Shown here piece by piece: positions 24,601-36,600 of a DNA stretch of 64,000 bases (positions within the stretch are counted from its first letter, which is position 1; every line of letters starts with the position of its first letter). Source of the stretch: Ectocarpus siliculosus (taxonomy: Eukaryota > Sar > Phaeophyceae > Ectocarpales > Ectocarpaceae); contig FN648490.1 in the NCBI GenBank assembly GCA_000310025.1, positions 62,001 to 126,000 of the forward strand, in the 5' to 3' direction. The position numbers and the translations under genes were made by a program. The notes under the pieces were generated by a model, which searched no databases, had not been told where the DNA came from, and saw nothing but the letters and a program-made list of their open reading frames with translations.

Positions 24601-27600
24601 GCCATCCCATGGCCCCAGCAACAGAAGCGGCGTCACCCGTGAAAGAAGGCAAGGGAGGCGCGGGGTGGGCTGTCCCCGCCCCCGCCCCAACGGCCGGCGG
24701 CGGCGCCGGGCCCACCGCTAACACGAAGCTTTGCTCGCCGCCGGCAGACACCGAGGCTACCCACCGCCCGCTGAGAGCCTCGATGACCGTGGGCTTCCAA
24801 TGGTAGCAAGAGCGGGGCGTCGCGGTGTCCACCTCCATGCTGTCGCCAACGGCGGCGGCGGCGGCGGCGGGAGGCTCAGTAGGTCCGAGCGCCCCGAATT
24901 CGTCGCTCCCGAAGCCGACCACCCTCCCGTCGGAGAGCAGCACGAGGGAGTGCGCCCTGCCCGCGGCCGCTTGGACGGCGTCTGCCTCCACCGCTCCCCC
25001 CCCTCCCCCTTCTCCCTCTAGCGGGACCCTCACCGGCGTGCTGGTCTCGCCAACAATGTTGGGATCGACGCCCAGCTGGCCCGACCGGTTGCGGCCGCAG
25101 GCCCAAGCGTCCCCCGCCGTCGAGACGAGCACGGTGTGGCTCTGCCCGCAGGCCGCGCGGGCGGCCAGAAACGCGGGCGGGGTCGCCCCGCTCTTCATGC
25201 AGCCGCCGCTGGCGCCATCACCACCGACCCTGCTGGCGGCGGCAGCAGCGGTGGCGGCAGCGGCGGCGGCGACGGCGGCGGCGGCGCCTTCCGCGCCGGC
25301 GGGAGCGGGCCTAGTGGAGGTGGCGCTGGCGGCTCCCGTGGCGTTTGAATCTCGGGGCGAGGGCGCGTCGTCTGGGGCAGCCGCCGCGGCGGGGCGCAAG
25401 GTGAGAGGCTTGGAGAACGTTCCGACGATCGGTCGGGGGTGCAGAACTGCTGGCCTCTCGCCACCTTCTACCTCGCCTACCCCGAGCTGTTGACACCCGA
25501 AATTACGAGGAGGGGACGACGGGAAGAAGAAGCAGGGGATAGCGCGCGAGTTTTGCGGACGGTGTCAGGTGCGAGAGGTACCGCACTCGTCTGCGCGTAT
25601 TGAAGGAAAGGCACTCGTTCGCTACAGGCCTCTCAAGGCAGTCTCTCTTTGACCACGAACCACCCGTGCGGGGGCGGGAACCAAGGTACCCGGCCTTTCT
25701 AAGAGTTAACGTGTTGTAGCGGATTCCTCTGGGGTATGGTGTAGAGCTCGTAGCGTACCAACAGCACGAAAAACCTTGTGGTTTGAGTCAAGATCCCACT
25801 CGTGTCACGGTCACCGCGCGGCGGCCAAAGCCTCTGCAGGGGGTTATCGGCGGCTGCGGCGGCCTGCGCGTCGGGCAGGGCGCGCCTTCGAGACCATGCC
25901 GGGTCTCGATTCTCTTCAATGCATGCATGCGTCCGACGGATGACGCGACACGCTGCTACGATCAGCCAACTGACTACGAGCACAGCCGCCCAAAGGGACA
26001 CTCACTACCCCCCCGCCCCGGCGAGCACGGCCCAGCCTGAAAGCACGCCTCCAAGGCAAAAACGAATCAAGACGGCCTCGACTCACCTGACCGTGTGTGT
26101 TCAAACCGAAACCCAGTGCGTCACCTCCGGCTCCGATAACCACCGAGTGGCTGTTCCCGCACGCCATCCACACGGTGGGAAACCCGGCGAGGGACGGCAC
26201 GGGGGCGGCCTGTTTTCGGTCTCTCCCGTCACCGCCGACGCACTCGCCGACACCGCACGAGAACACCTGGAGTAGCCGTACCGCAAGACGACGAGAGGAT
26301 AGCCGGGGCGGGAACACGGAAACCCGGTGGTGGGATGATGAGACGTCTGGCGCGAAATATTTCGTTCTCGCCGCTTTTGGGACACGCAACGGCACGTCAA
26401 AATAATGTTGGGGTTGATGTCGCGGCAACGTTACCAACATGAGAACGTGGGATTGAACAAACTAAAAGAAGCCAAGACGTCGCGCGGATACTCCTCCCGC
26501 GTCGAGCCTAACGATGGCAAGGAAAACGCTCCAAGGTGGTTCATTGAAAACAAACTCCACTCTTTACAACACGAAAAAAACCCGCGCCGTTTTCTTTGCG
26601 CGCACGTAGATTGAGCATTTCCGGAACGATGAAGGGTGAGAGTTGAAGTTTGTTATGTTGTAGAATTCAGGGGTCCTGGAACCTGGCACATTCCTGACGC
26701 CTTCTCACTCCCCCCCCCCGCCGTCTACCGTAGGGTAGGTTACTCCGCGCAAGATAGCGCCTTTTATTGGTGAATAACATAGTGCGGTAGCTCCCGTCTG
26801 CAGTACGACACGAACGCACGAACACAGGGTTTCGTGTGGCGACCCTTGGAGTCCGTGGTATCGGCCAGCAGGCAGGTACTTTCGGCGAAAAAAACAACTA
26901 GAAGCACATTTCATTATCCCGCCGAAAGACTGAGGTCTCTTCGTTGGCCAGTCGGTTAGCGCGGTCGATGTCAACACACCGGAGCCCAATGACCACAATC
27001 GTGTTTGCATTTTTGCATCCCGCAAAGAAGCTGACGTGTTTTTCTTTCATCAGTCATCGAATAGCGCGGTTGATGCACACTTTATGAAACACACGGTCAC
27101 AAACTCCCCATGGCGGTTTGATCGCCTTTTCTTGGATGCTCTTTCGTCTAGGGAGTATCGTGGTTCTTGGGCCAATATTGTTTGCTTTCGCTCGCTGCGG
27201 CGATGGTAACACCCATGTACGAGAACCGGCTTGGCCGACAGACCTTTGTCTTTATCGCCTGCACGTCAATCCCGCGGAGAAACCAATACGTTATAAACGA
27301 AGTTCGTTTCCTCGACCAATACTTCTGGTGTACTGGGAAGATCCGTGAGCATTATGGGCATGTTGCACTGGCGATAAACACGCCAATGCAACATGCCCAT
27401 AATGCTCACGGATATTACCAATTCACCAGAACCATTGGTCGAGGAAACGGACTGTACAAGATGGTTTGGCCATCCCCCCAGGTGGCTGACAGATCCTCGT
27501 CTGTCGCCTGCACGTCAACCGGGGGTAAAAGATCAATCCGTTGATTCAAGTCTGTTTCCTCGACTAATGCTTCTGGTGCATTAGGAAGATCCGTGAGCAT

Positions 27601-30600
27601 TATGGGCATGTGGTACTGGCGCATTGGCCGCCAACGCAACATGCTCATCATGGTCGAGGATCTTACCAATTCACCAGAACCATTGGTCCACGGAATGCCC
27701 CCGCTCGCTGTGGGTTATTACGATGGTGAGACACCTACATATATCATGCATACAAAAATCAGAACCGACCCAACCGAGAGATCCTTGTTATTTTTGCCTG
27801 CAGGTCAATCGGTGCGCAGGACCTATCGGATTCCTTACAGCTCTGTTTCCTCGACTAATGCTTCTGGTGCATTAGGAAGATCCGTGAGCATTATGGGCAT
27901 GTGGTACTGGTGCATTGGTCGCCAACGCAACATGTTCATCATGGTCGAGGATCTTACCAACTCACCAGAACCATTGGTCCACGGAATGCCCCCGCTCGCT
28001 GTGGGTTATTGCGATGGTGAGACACCTACATATATCATGCATACAAAAATCAGAACCGACCCAACCGAGAGATCCTTGTTATTTTTGCCTGCAGGTCAAC
28101 CGGTGGGCAGGACCTATCGGATTCCTTACAGCTCTGTTTCCTCCACCAATGATCCTGGCGCATTAGGAAGATCCGTGAGCATTATGCAATGTTGCATTGG
28201 TGCATTGGTCGCCAACGCAACATGCCCATTATGCTCACGGATCTCACCAATTCACCAGAACCATTGGTCGAGGAAACGGACTGTACAAGATAGATTTAGC
28301 CATCCCCCCAGGTGGCTGACAGATCCTCGTCTGTCGCCTGCACGTCAACCGGGGGTAAAAGATCAATCCGTGGATTCAAGTCCATTTCCTCGACTAATGC
28401 TTCTGGTGCATTAGGAAGATCCGTGAGCATTATGGGCATGTGGTACTGGCGCATTGGTCACCAACGCAACATGCTCATCATGGTCGAGGATCTTACCAAT
28501 TCACCAGAACCATTGGTCGAGGAAACGGACTGTTCAAGATGGTTTGGCCATCCCCCCAGGTGGCTGACAGATCCTCGTCTGTCGCCTGCACGTCAACCGG
28601 GGGTAAAAGATCAATCCGTGGATTCAAGTCCATTTCCTCGACCAATGCTTCTGGTGCATTAGGAAGATCCGTGAGCATTATGGGCATGTGGTACTGGCGC
28701 ATTGGTCACCAACGCAACATGCTCATCATGGTCGAGGATCTTACCAATTCACCAGAACCATTGGTCGAGGAAACGGACTGTTCAAGATAGTTTGGCCATC
28801 CCCCCAGGTGGCTGACAGATCCTCGTCTGTCGCCTGCACGTCAACCGGGGGTAAAAGATCAATCCGTGGATTCAAGTCCATTTCCTCGACTAATGCTTCT
28901 GGTGCATTAGGAAGATCCGTGAGCATTATGGGCATGTGGTACTGGCGCGTTGGTCGCCAACGCAACATGCTCATCATGGTCGAGGATCTTACCAATTCAC
29001 CAGAACCATTGGTCGAGGAAACGGACTGTTCAAGATAGTTTGGCCATCCCCCCAGGTGGCTGACAGATCCTCGTCTGTCGCCTGCACGTCAACCGGGGGT
29101 AAAAGATCAATCCGTGGATTCAAGTCCACTTCCTCGACCAATGCTTCTGGTGCATTAGGAAGATCCGTGAGCATTATGGGCATGTGGTACTGGCGCGTTG
29201 GTCGCCAACGCAACATGCTCATCATGGTCGAGGATCTTACCAACTCACCAGAACCATTGGTCCACGGAATGCCCCCGCTCGCTGTGGGTTATTGCGATGG
29301 TGAGACACCTACATATATCATGCATACAAAAATCAGAACCGACCCAACCGAGAGATCCTTGTTATTTTTGCCTGCAGGTCAACCGGTGGGCAGGACCTAT
29401 CGGATTCCTTACAGCTCTGTTTCCTCCACCAATGATCCTGGCGCATTAGGAAGATCCGTGAGCATTATGCAATGTTGCATTGGTGCATTGGTCGCCAACG
29501 CAACATGCCCATTACGCTCACGGATCTTACCAATTCACCAGAACCATTGGTCGAGGAAACGGACTGTACAAGATAGATTTAGCCATCCCCCCAGGTGGCT
29601 GACAGATCCTCGTCTGTCGCCTGCACGTCAACCGGGGGTAAAAGATCAATCCGTGGATTCAAGTCCACTTCCTCGACCAATGCTTCTGGTGCATTAGGAA
29701 GATCCGTGAGCATTATGGGCATGTGGTACTGGCGCGTTGGTCGCCAACGCAACATGCTCATCATGGTCGAGGATCTTACCAACTCACCAGAACCATTGGT
29801 CCACGGAATGCCCCCGCTCGCTGTGGGTTATTGCGATGGTGAGACACCTACATATATCATGCATACAAAAATCAGAACCGACCCAACCGAGAGATCCTTG
29901 TTATTTTTGCCTGCAGGTCAACCGGTAGGCAGGACCTACCGGATTTCTTACAGCTCTGTTTCCTCCACCAATGATCCTGGTGCATTAGGAAGATCCGTGA
30001 GCATTATGCACATGTTGCATTGGTGCATTGGTCGCCAACGCAACATGCCCATTACGCTCACGGACCTCACCAATTCACCAGAACCATTGGTCGAGGAAAC
30101 GGACTGTTCAAGATGGTTTGGCCATCCCCCCAGGTGGCTGACAGATCCTCGTCTGTCGCCTGCACGTCAACCGGGGGTAAAAGATCAATCCGTGGATTCA
30201 AGTCCACTTCCTCGACTAATGCTTCTGGTGCATTAGGAAGATCCGTGAGCATTATGGGCATGTGGTACTGGCGCGTTGGTCGCCAACGCAACATGCTCAT
30301 CATGGTCGAGGATCTTACCAACTCACCAGAACCATTGGTCCACGGAATGCCCCCGCTCGCTGTGGGTTTTTGCGATGGTGAGACACCTACACACATTATG
30401 TACACATACATGAGAACCGACCCAATCGAGAGATCCTTGTTATTTTTGCCTGCAGGTCAACCGGTGGGCAGGACCTATCGGATTCCTTACAGCTCTGTTT
30501 CCTCCACCAATGATCCTGGTGCATTAGGAAGATCCGTGAGCATTATGCACATGTTGCATTGGTGCATTGGTCGCCGACGCAACATGCTCATTATGCTCAC

Positions 30601-33600
30601 GGATCTCACCAATTCACCAGAACCATTGGTCAAGGAAACGGACTGTACCAGATGGTTTCGCGATGCCCCCAAGTGGCTGAGATATTCTCGTCCTTTTTGC
30701 CTGCGCGTCAACCGGGGGTAAAAGGTCAATCCGTTGTTGAAAGTCCGCTTCCTCGACCAATGCTTCTGGTGCATTAGGAAGATCCGGGAGCATGACGGGC
30801 ATGCGGCATTGGCGACCAATGCGCCAACGCAACATGCTCATCATGGTCGAGGATCTTGCCAATTCACTAGAAGCACTGATCGAGGAAACGGACTGTACAA
30901 GGTGGAGTATTTAGTGATCCCCACCCAGGTGAGAGATCCTCGTCTTTTCCGCCTACACGCCAACCTCGGGGACAAGCCCAATCCGAATTTCGTATTTAAA
31001 TTCCGTGTCCTCGACCAATGCTTGTGGTGCACTAGGAAGGTCCGTGAGCATGATGGGGACATTGCACTGGCGACCAACGCGCCAATGCAACATGCCCATC
31101 ATAGCCAAAGGAGCTTACCAATTCGCCAGAACCACTGGAAGATGAAACGGACTGTACGAGATGGATTTAGTGGTCCCCACGGGGGGACGCGCAGAGGGGG
31201 AAGACGAGGTCCTCGGCACGGTATCTGTCCAGGTAGACGCTGCCGTCGTCAACGGTGCAGCAACCAGAAGCTGAACAAAACCTCGGTCCAAATACTAATA
31301 GGATACGCCGTTGGCGGGAGGCAAACCACTATGTGGGAACTTTGAACCCGTCTCGTCTCTGCCCCGCCTTGTTGCTGTGTTTTTTCGACGCTCGTGGCCT
31401 TGGCAGAGGCACCAATTGTTCGGTCATCCGGCCGACGAAGAGTAGGTTCGATGGCGAGTCAGCCTTCCTCCACCTAAAGGCTTTCATAGCGAACACGATT
31501 CGGAGACGTTTTGTGTTTCGAGCTAGCTCCCTTCCCATCATCGCGGGCCCGTGACGTCGTTCAAAAACACATTTTTGGTGCCATGGAATAATGAAAGAAA
31601 ATTCACCCAAAAGACCATTAGTTGAGGTTTTGTACGAAACAAAGGGTGGAACACATGGCGGTGCCAATGCAGAGGAGAATGGGAGGACTCGAAGGAAGGT
31701 GATGACAAAGAGAGGGTGCTTGGCGAAAAGGGGAATGCTGGTGGCACGGTTGGACAAGAATTGGTTTAGGTCGAAAGGTGAGGGGAAAGAGAGGAGAGAG
31801 GGATGAAAACCAACGGGATGAAGGAAGAGAGGGTGCGGAAGAGAGTCGAAATTGAAACCCAGTAAACGTGCGGAATAACGCCGAAGGGATAGAGAACTGC
31901 CCGAAAATACTGCAAGCAGGAAAGAGCACGAAAACGCAAAGGAGAATGACTAATAGAACGAGCAACAATTTACGACAGAGTCAAACCAACGTGAGGAGTA
32001 AGTAGAAACCTCAGTAGGGTGATTTTCTCTGCATCTGTTGCCCTTTTCTGTCTCCAATCCGGAGATTAGCCTAACTGAGTGGGCTCCTAATATCAGATGA
32101 CAGTCCGTTGTTTTTGTGTTATCATTTAGATCGTGACCTTTGGAAGAGTTGTCCGTTTATAGCCGCGCTGAGACTGAGGCTCTATGCCATTGGTCAGCCG
32201 CTGAGCGTGGTTGATGAAAACACTACACACGCGCGCACATAATACAGCCGCACTGAGACCAAGCATTTTCATTGGTCAGCTGGTTAACGCGGTCGACCCA
32301 AACAGCAAAGACACACGAACACCCTCTTCTTTGGTCAGCCAGCTAGAGCCGCGCTTTGCTTACAGTAAAACCAAACACACATACCTTGTCAGCCGATTGT
32401 CAGCGCTTCCAACTGATTGGTCAGCTGGCTAGCGCGGTGGACGCACACGATAATCCGACACGCACACACGCGCTCGATCCAACAAAAAGAACATACCCAA
32501 ACACGCACACACGCATACACACCTCGGCCCGAGAGGTGAGGATGAGCGTGAAGAGATCGCCGCATGCAACTCTCGAAGCGCGCCGTCTCGACGACCACGA
32601 TTGTCCCGCCCCGGTGACCTGGAAAAAAGACACACTTATCCCGAAGATGAGCGAAGTGAACATGGAAAGGCTTACCCCTCGTTCGATAGAGGAATTGTCT
32701 ACCAGTATTTGCGGGTTCATTCATGTTCAAGCGAAACCCCTCCGGTTTCACTTCACTGATTGTCCGTTACACACACGCACAGGCCACCAGACGGGTATCG
32801 CAATTGGGCAGCCGGCCCATCATTTAGCAGCACCAAAAACGAACAATACCACACAAGAACAGTGTCTTTTTTTAAAGCCCCCTCCGCGCGACCGCCCCCC
32901 CCCCCCCCCCCCCTCCCCCCACTCGAGTGGAAGCGCAATTTTGTCCGCCCGGAATGCGACCACTCGCGTGATTCGTGAGACGAAGGGGGCGCTCGGCTCG
33001 GACCGTGTGGCCTTGAGGGAGGACAAATGCACATACGCAGGCTTCCGACCAAGCATGGCCAACAAGACACCGAGACATGAACAAACGGCGTAATAAAATA
33101 AAAAAAAGCTCCAGACACAACTACACATACTTTCCATATCCGAGACACTCCCAGAGGCCAAATTCTAGGAACGCATTCCATCTCTCTCGAACCGTGTCAT
33201 ACCTGGACCACCATGGGGCGCACGGTCCGTGTGATCTCCCCGCTGTGTCCGAGCTGCGTGCGGAACAGGGGGAAAAAGAGCGTACGCCGGGTAGGGGGGA
33301 AACGGCGAAGACACGAAAGAACCCATCAGCGGGGGAACACAGGCGTGAAAACGGTGTGGTGAGGTTTTCGCGCTGAAACAGGCTGTGAGAGAAGAATCCA
33401 AACAATACCAGCTGCTGTGTATGTATGGGGTGGACGGACAGCAGGGTCTACATACTCGAAACTTACGCGGAGGTCTGCCTTCTTCATCGCGGTCTCTCTC
33501 TCTCTTTGTCTCTCTCTATCTCTCTCTCCCTTTACCTCCCTATACATATCTCTCTCCCCGTCACTCCCCCCTCGCCACTTGGTCCCTTCTTGTGCGTACG

Positions 33601-36600
33601 TATCTCTCGCGCACCTGTCCGGACTCATTTCCCCCCCACGACATGGCCATGCCGGAGGCCGTTGCGCACACCGTGTGGTACAGCCCACAGGCCACCTGGA
33701 GCAAACCGCAGAACCACACGCGCAGGGTCGGGGGCGGTTGCTTCACAAGGGTACGGCCGCGGCAGCACCAGGGCAGGGGGCTAGCGAGCTTGCTTCACAA
33801 AATAAGTATTGCACCTGTCAACGTCGGTGAGACCTTGTCGCGCCCCGACTCAGCGCGAACCTAAGACGGGAGTAGAGCCCATTTGCCCCCGAACACGGAA
33901 GCACACAAACAATAGAGGCAAGCAAACAGAACCAAACGTTGCAAACAAAAACAAGCGCTGAAGAGTAGTGTCATGCTTTCTCGCATGAAGAAGAATCAGA
34001 CGAAATAAACGGAAGCACAGCACCTCTCGAGGCAAACAAGCGGTCCGTTCAAAATCGGGCCTGGACCGGTCCCAACCCCTGTGCCTCCAGTGCTGCGGGC
34101 GCGACAACCCACAGCAAAGACCCAACAAAAGATGGAGACGACGACAGGCAAAAACAACCGGCCTCTCTGTTGCGTTTCGTCCCGCTATGTACGAAACCGA
34201 CATTTTCACACCGTCGGGACGTCGCTCGATCGGCGCCCGAACACACACACGCGAGCCTGCGAGAAGGAACCGCCCCCAAAAGTCACCAATCCCACCGCTC
34301 AAGGCGCCTTGCCTGGGTGATACGATGGGAGAGCACGGGCTCCACCAGGGACGGCCGCGGCAAGAACGCCTCCGTCAGGAGATCGGGCCGGACCTGCCCC
34401 TCGTCGTTCTGGCCGCAGCCTAGGATCTCGCCCGAAGCGGTCACGGCCATGGTGTGGAACAGCGAGGTGGACACCTGGAGGGGCAAGGGGTATGTGGGTC
34501 AGGTAACCGGTGCCGCGGGGCGAGGTCTCTGGGTCAAAGCGTGACGGTGACTTCTGTGCGCGTGGTCTGAAAAGTGGCGAGGCGGTCGGTGTGGTGCATG
34601 TTTCGTTGTGTGGATCTTTCCGCCGGAAGGAGGTGGCGTGTGTGGATCATGGTCTGCTTGCTGCTGTGGTTGCTGACATGGCCCATGGCGTAGGCTTGTG
34701 GGGCCGCCGTCGGCGCGGTGTGAACGGAGGACTTGGGCCAATTGACCGCCAAGACACGCCGATCTCGAACACCGACAACAACACAACAACACAACAGCAA
34801 CCATAACGACAACAAGGACGACGACAGCAACAACAACAAACCTACCCCAGAAAAACCTACAGCGGCGGAAACATAAGCAACCACATCTTCCCCTCAACAA
34901 TAGGAATGAAGCACGCGCGCACCTGTAGCACGGACCGGTGGTTCTTGACCACCACGGGGCCTTCCTTAGCCGAGTGGTCCGCATCGTCCGAGTGCAGCAG
35001 GGCTCCGAGATCCCCCCGCCCGAACGAGAACACCCCGACCCCCCCTTCCCCGGCCACCTGATCCTGCGGAGCCCCCGCCGAGGTTGCCGACGCCTCCACC
35101 TCCATCGGTGACGCCAACGCAACTGTTCCTCCGTCTGACCCTTGCCCCTCAGTGGCAGTGGCAGCAGTCATCGTAGAGAGGGTCTCCGAATGCCTCCCTC
35201 CGGGATGGTCACCACCGAATCCTGAACAAGGGGTACGAGAGGGTGGGGTGGGGTTTTGGAACATATGAAGGCGCATCGCCGCCGAATCCTCATCGTGGGG
35301 TACAGCAAGGTGACGGGGATGGAAGAGATAAAGGGCGTATCAGTGCGTACGTGCGAGCGAAGGAGGAGGTGGCAATACCCTTAGAAAGCCGTCGTTGCTG
35401 TGAAGCGCACTTTGGTGGGGTGTAGGCAGGGCCGCTGACCCGCAAACTCAGCCTCTACTTTTTGGTACATGTAGACTCAACAAATAATGTGTACTCCCGA
35501 GTACAAATTGACAGGAAGAGGTGGCGCTGGAAGACAAAGAGAAGACAATTTTCCGTTCCCACCAAAAACAACATCGTGGGTTTGGGGACAGCAGGTTCGT
35601 TCTCTCTGGGCACCTACGTCCGTGCGCGTCGCTATCATATGCATGCTCTCAACGAGCTCGAAAACGCAACGTGGCGGCGCAGGGACAAGACGCGATCCAC
35701 TCTCAACGCGAATAGCTCGGAACATGTACTCGGCAATTTCCTCCACAAACGCAATTCTCGCTGGAAGAAAGAAGGGCGCGGGGGAAACACGAGGGCAGGT
35801 CGGTTTTCCCACCGACTGGGCATTTGCCTGTTGTACAAGCACGGCAAAAGAGAGCAGGGAGGCCTTTTGAATCCCCCCCACCCACCTCAACTACCGATTC
35901 CCGATCAACTCTCTTCGTGACCCCCCGGACCCACCCACGAACAACCTGCTGTGTTTGGCAACCCTACGTCAACCAAAGGCCGTCAACCAAAGGCCACCCG
36001 CTCGCGACCAACACACCGTGAGTCAATCCCACCTCCTCCGTCCGCCACCCCGGGTATCCCCCGCTCGTCATTCGCGGGACGGGCTTCCCGCATCGCGCTA
36101 TCATCCCCGCCGTCGCCGAAACCACGACCGCCGCCGCTTTCGGCGGCGTCTTGCTGCTGCTGCTGCCGCCGGTGCACTTCTTCCCGCTCGTCGGCCTCGT
36201 TGATGACGTCTTCCAGGGTGGCCGTCCGGGTCAGGGGCCTGCCCCCGACCACCATCTCCGCTGCGGAGCCCCCCGAGGCCTGCCGGCGGGGGGTGTGACC
36301 CGGCCCGGCCGGGGACCCAGCAGGCGGGGGCGACGCAGATGGCGTGGGCACGGCGGGGACGCCCGCCGGGGACGTGCCGGCGCCAACGGCAGCGGTGCTG
36401 GAAGAATCACTCCCGGCAAAGGAAGTGGGTTGAGGGACCGAGAAGGACGGCTCCCGAGACAACCGTCGTTCTGGTGTTTTTTCGGGGGGGGGGGGGCGTA
36501 TGCGGCGGGGAGGTTGTAATGCACATGTCAGGACGGAGCAGGTTGTGTCGGGAGGGGGTCCAGACTGCTGTACCCCCTCCAAGTCTTTGCGAAAGCCGAC

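Larger units (their letters stand above)
27300..31175 (+). repeat. Tandem array of about 15 foldback modules in ligase intron 10
   Basis: The array has about fifteen modules. Each begins CCTCGACCAATG(C), continues GGAAGATCCGTGAGCAT and ends with the rough inverse CACCAGAACCATTGGTCGAGG, so each folds back on itself with arms of about 60-70 bases. Modules are separated by one of two spacers: A, with CCATCCCCCCAGGTGGC and a GTCGCCTGCACGTCAACC block, or B, with TGCCCCCGCTCGCTGTGGG and a CCTGCAGGTCAACCGG block. The spacing from module to module is 248 bp across A and about 290 bp across B. The observed spacer order is A B B A A A A B A B A B A A A. End units are the most diverged, as expected when an array is homogenised by unequal exchange. 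The array lies wholly within the 6,256 bp intron between ligase exons ending at 32523 and starting at 26266. Open frames through it are by-products of the repetition. Confidence 0.9.
24174..35221 (-). other. RCC1-like beta-propeller exons of the HECT ligase
   Basis: Seven exons encode successive RCC1 blades. Recognisable pieces are [13 protein letters not shown] (exon 35221), [20 protein letters not shown] (34474), [15 protein letters not shown] and GGNESGQ (33695) joined to LGHSGE (33253), [14 protein letters not shown] (32618), VFSCGVGE and FGLNTHGQ (26266) joined to LGVGEVEGG (25486). Inside the large last exon are [40 protein letters not shown] and [13 protein letters not shown]. Several introns cut the blades at the same place, straight after Gly-Gln or just before Val-Ala-Cys-Gly, which is a phase-0 arrangement. 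The 25486-24174 exon (438 codons) also carries long Ala- and Gly-rich insertions between blades, encoded by GC-rich triplet runs. About seven blades are visible, as expected for a propeller. Confidence 0.8.

Noticed and set aside
24213-25493. Plus-strand frames of about 200 codons opposite the large ligase exon
   Set aside because: They are antisense shadows of a GC-rich coding exon whose minus frame has clear RCC1 repeats.
27593-30721. Long plus- and minus-strand open frames (up to 273 codons) through the intron array
   Set aside because: They arise because spacer-B units (291 bp in places) are multiples of three. The same peptides recur in several frames and on both strands, and there is no domain. 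They are repeat artefacts.
27300-31175. CRISPR-like array
   Set aside because: Repeats are hundreds of bases long, spacers are of only two kinds, and the context is a eukaryotic intron.
32356-33093. 245-codon plus-strand open frame
   Set aside because: It is antisense to two supported ligase exon regions, crosses the poly-C run and short repeats, and has no recognisable domain.
36033-36470. Low-complexity Ser/Pro/Gln stretch considered as a separate gene
   Set aside because: It fits as a phase 1-1 exon between ligase exons 36896-36788 and 35221-34923, so it was kept as part of the ligase, although it could be alternatively spliced.
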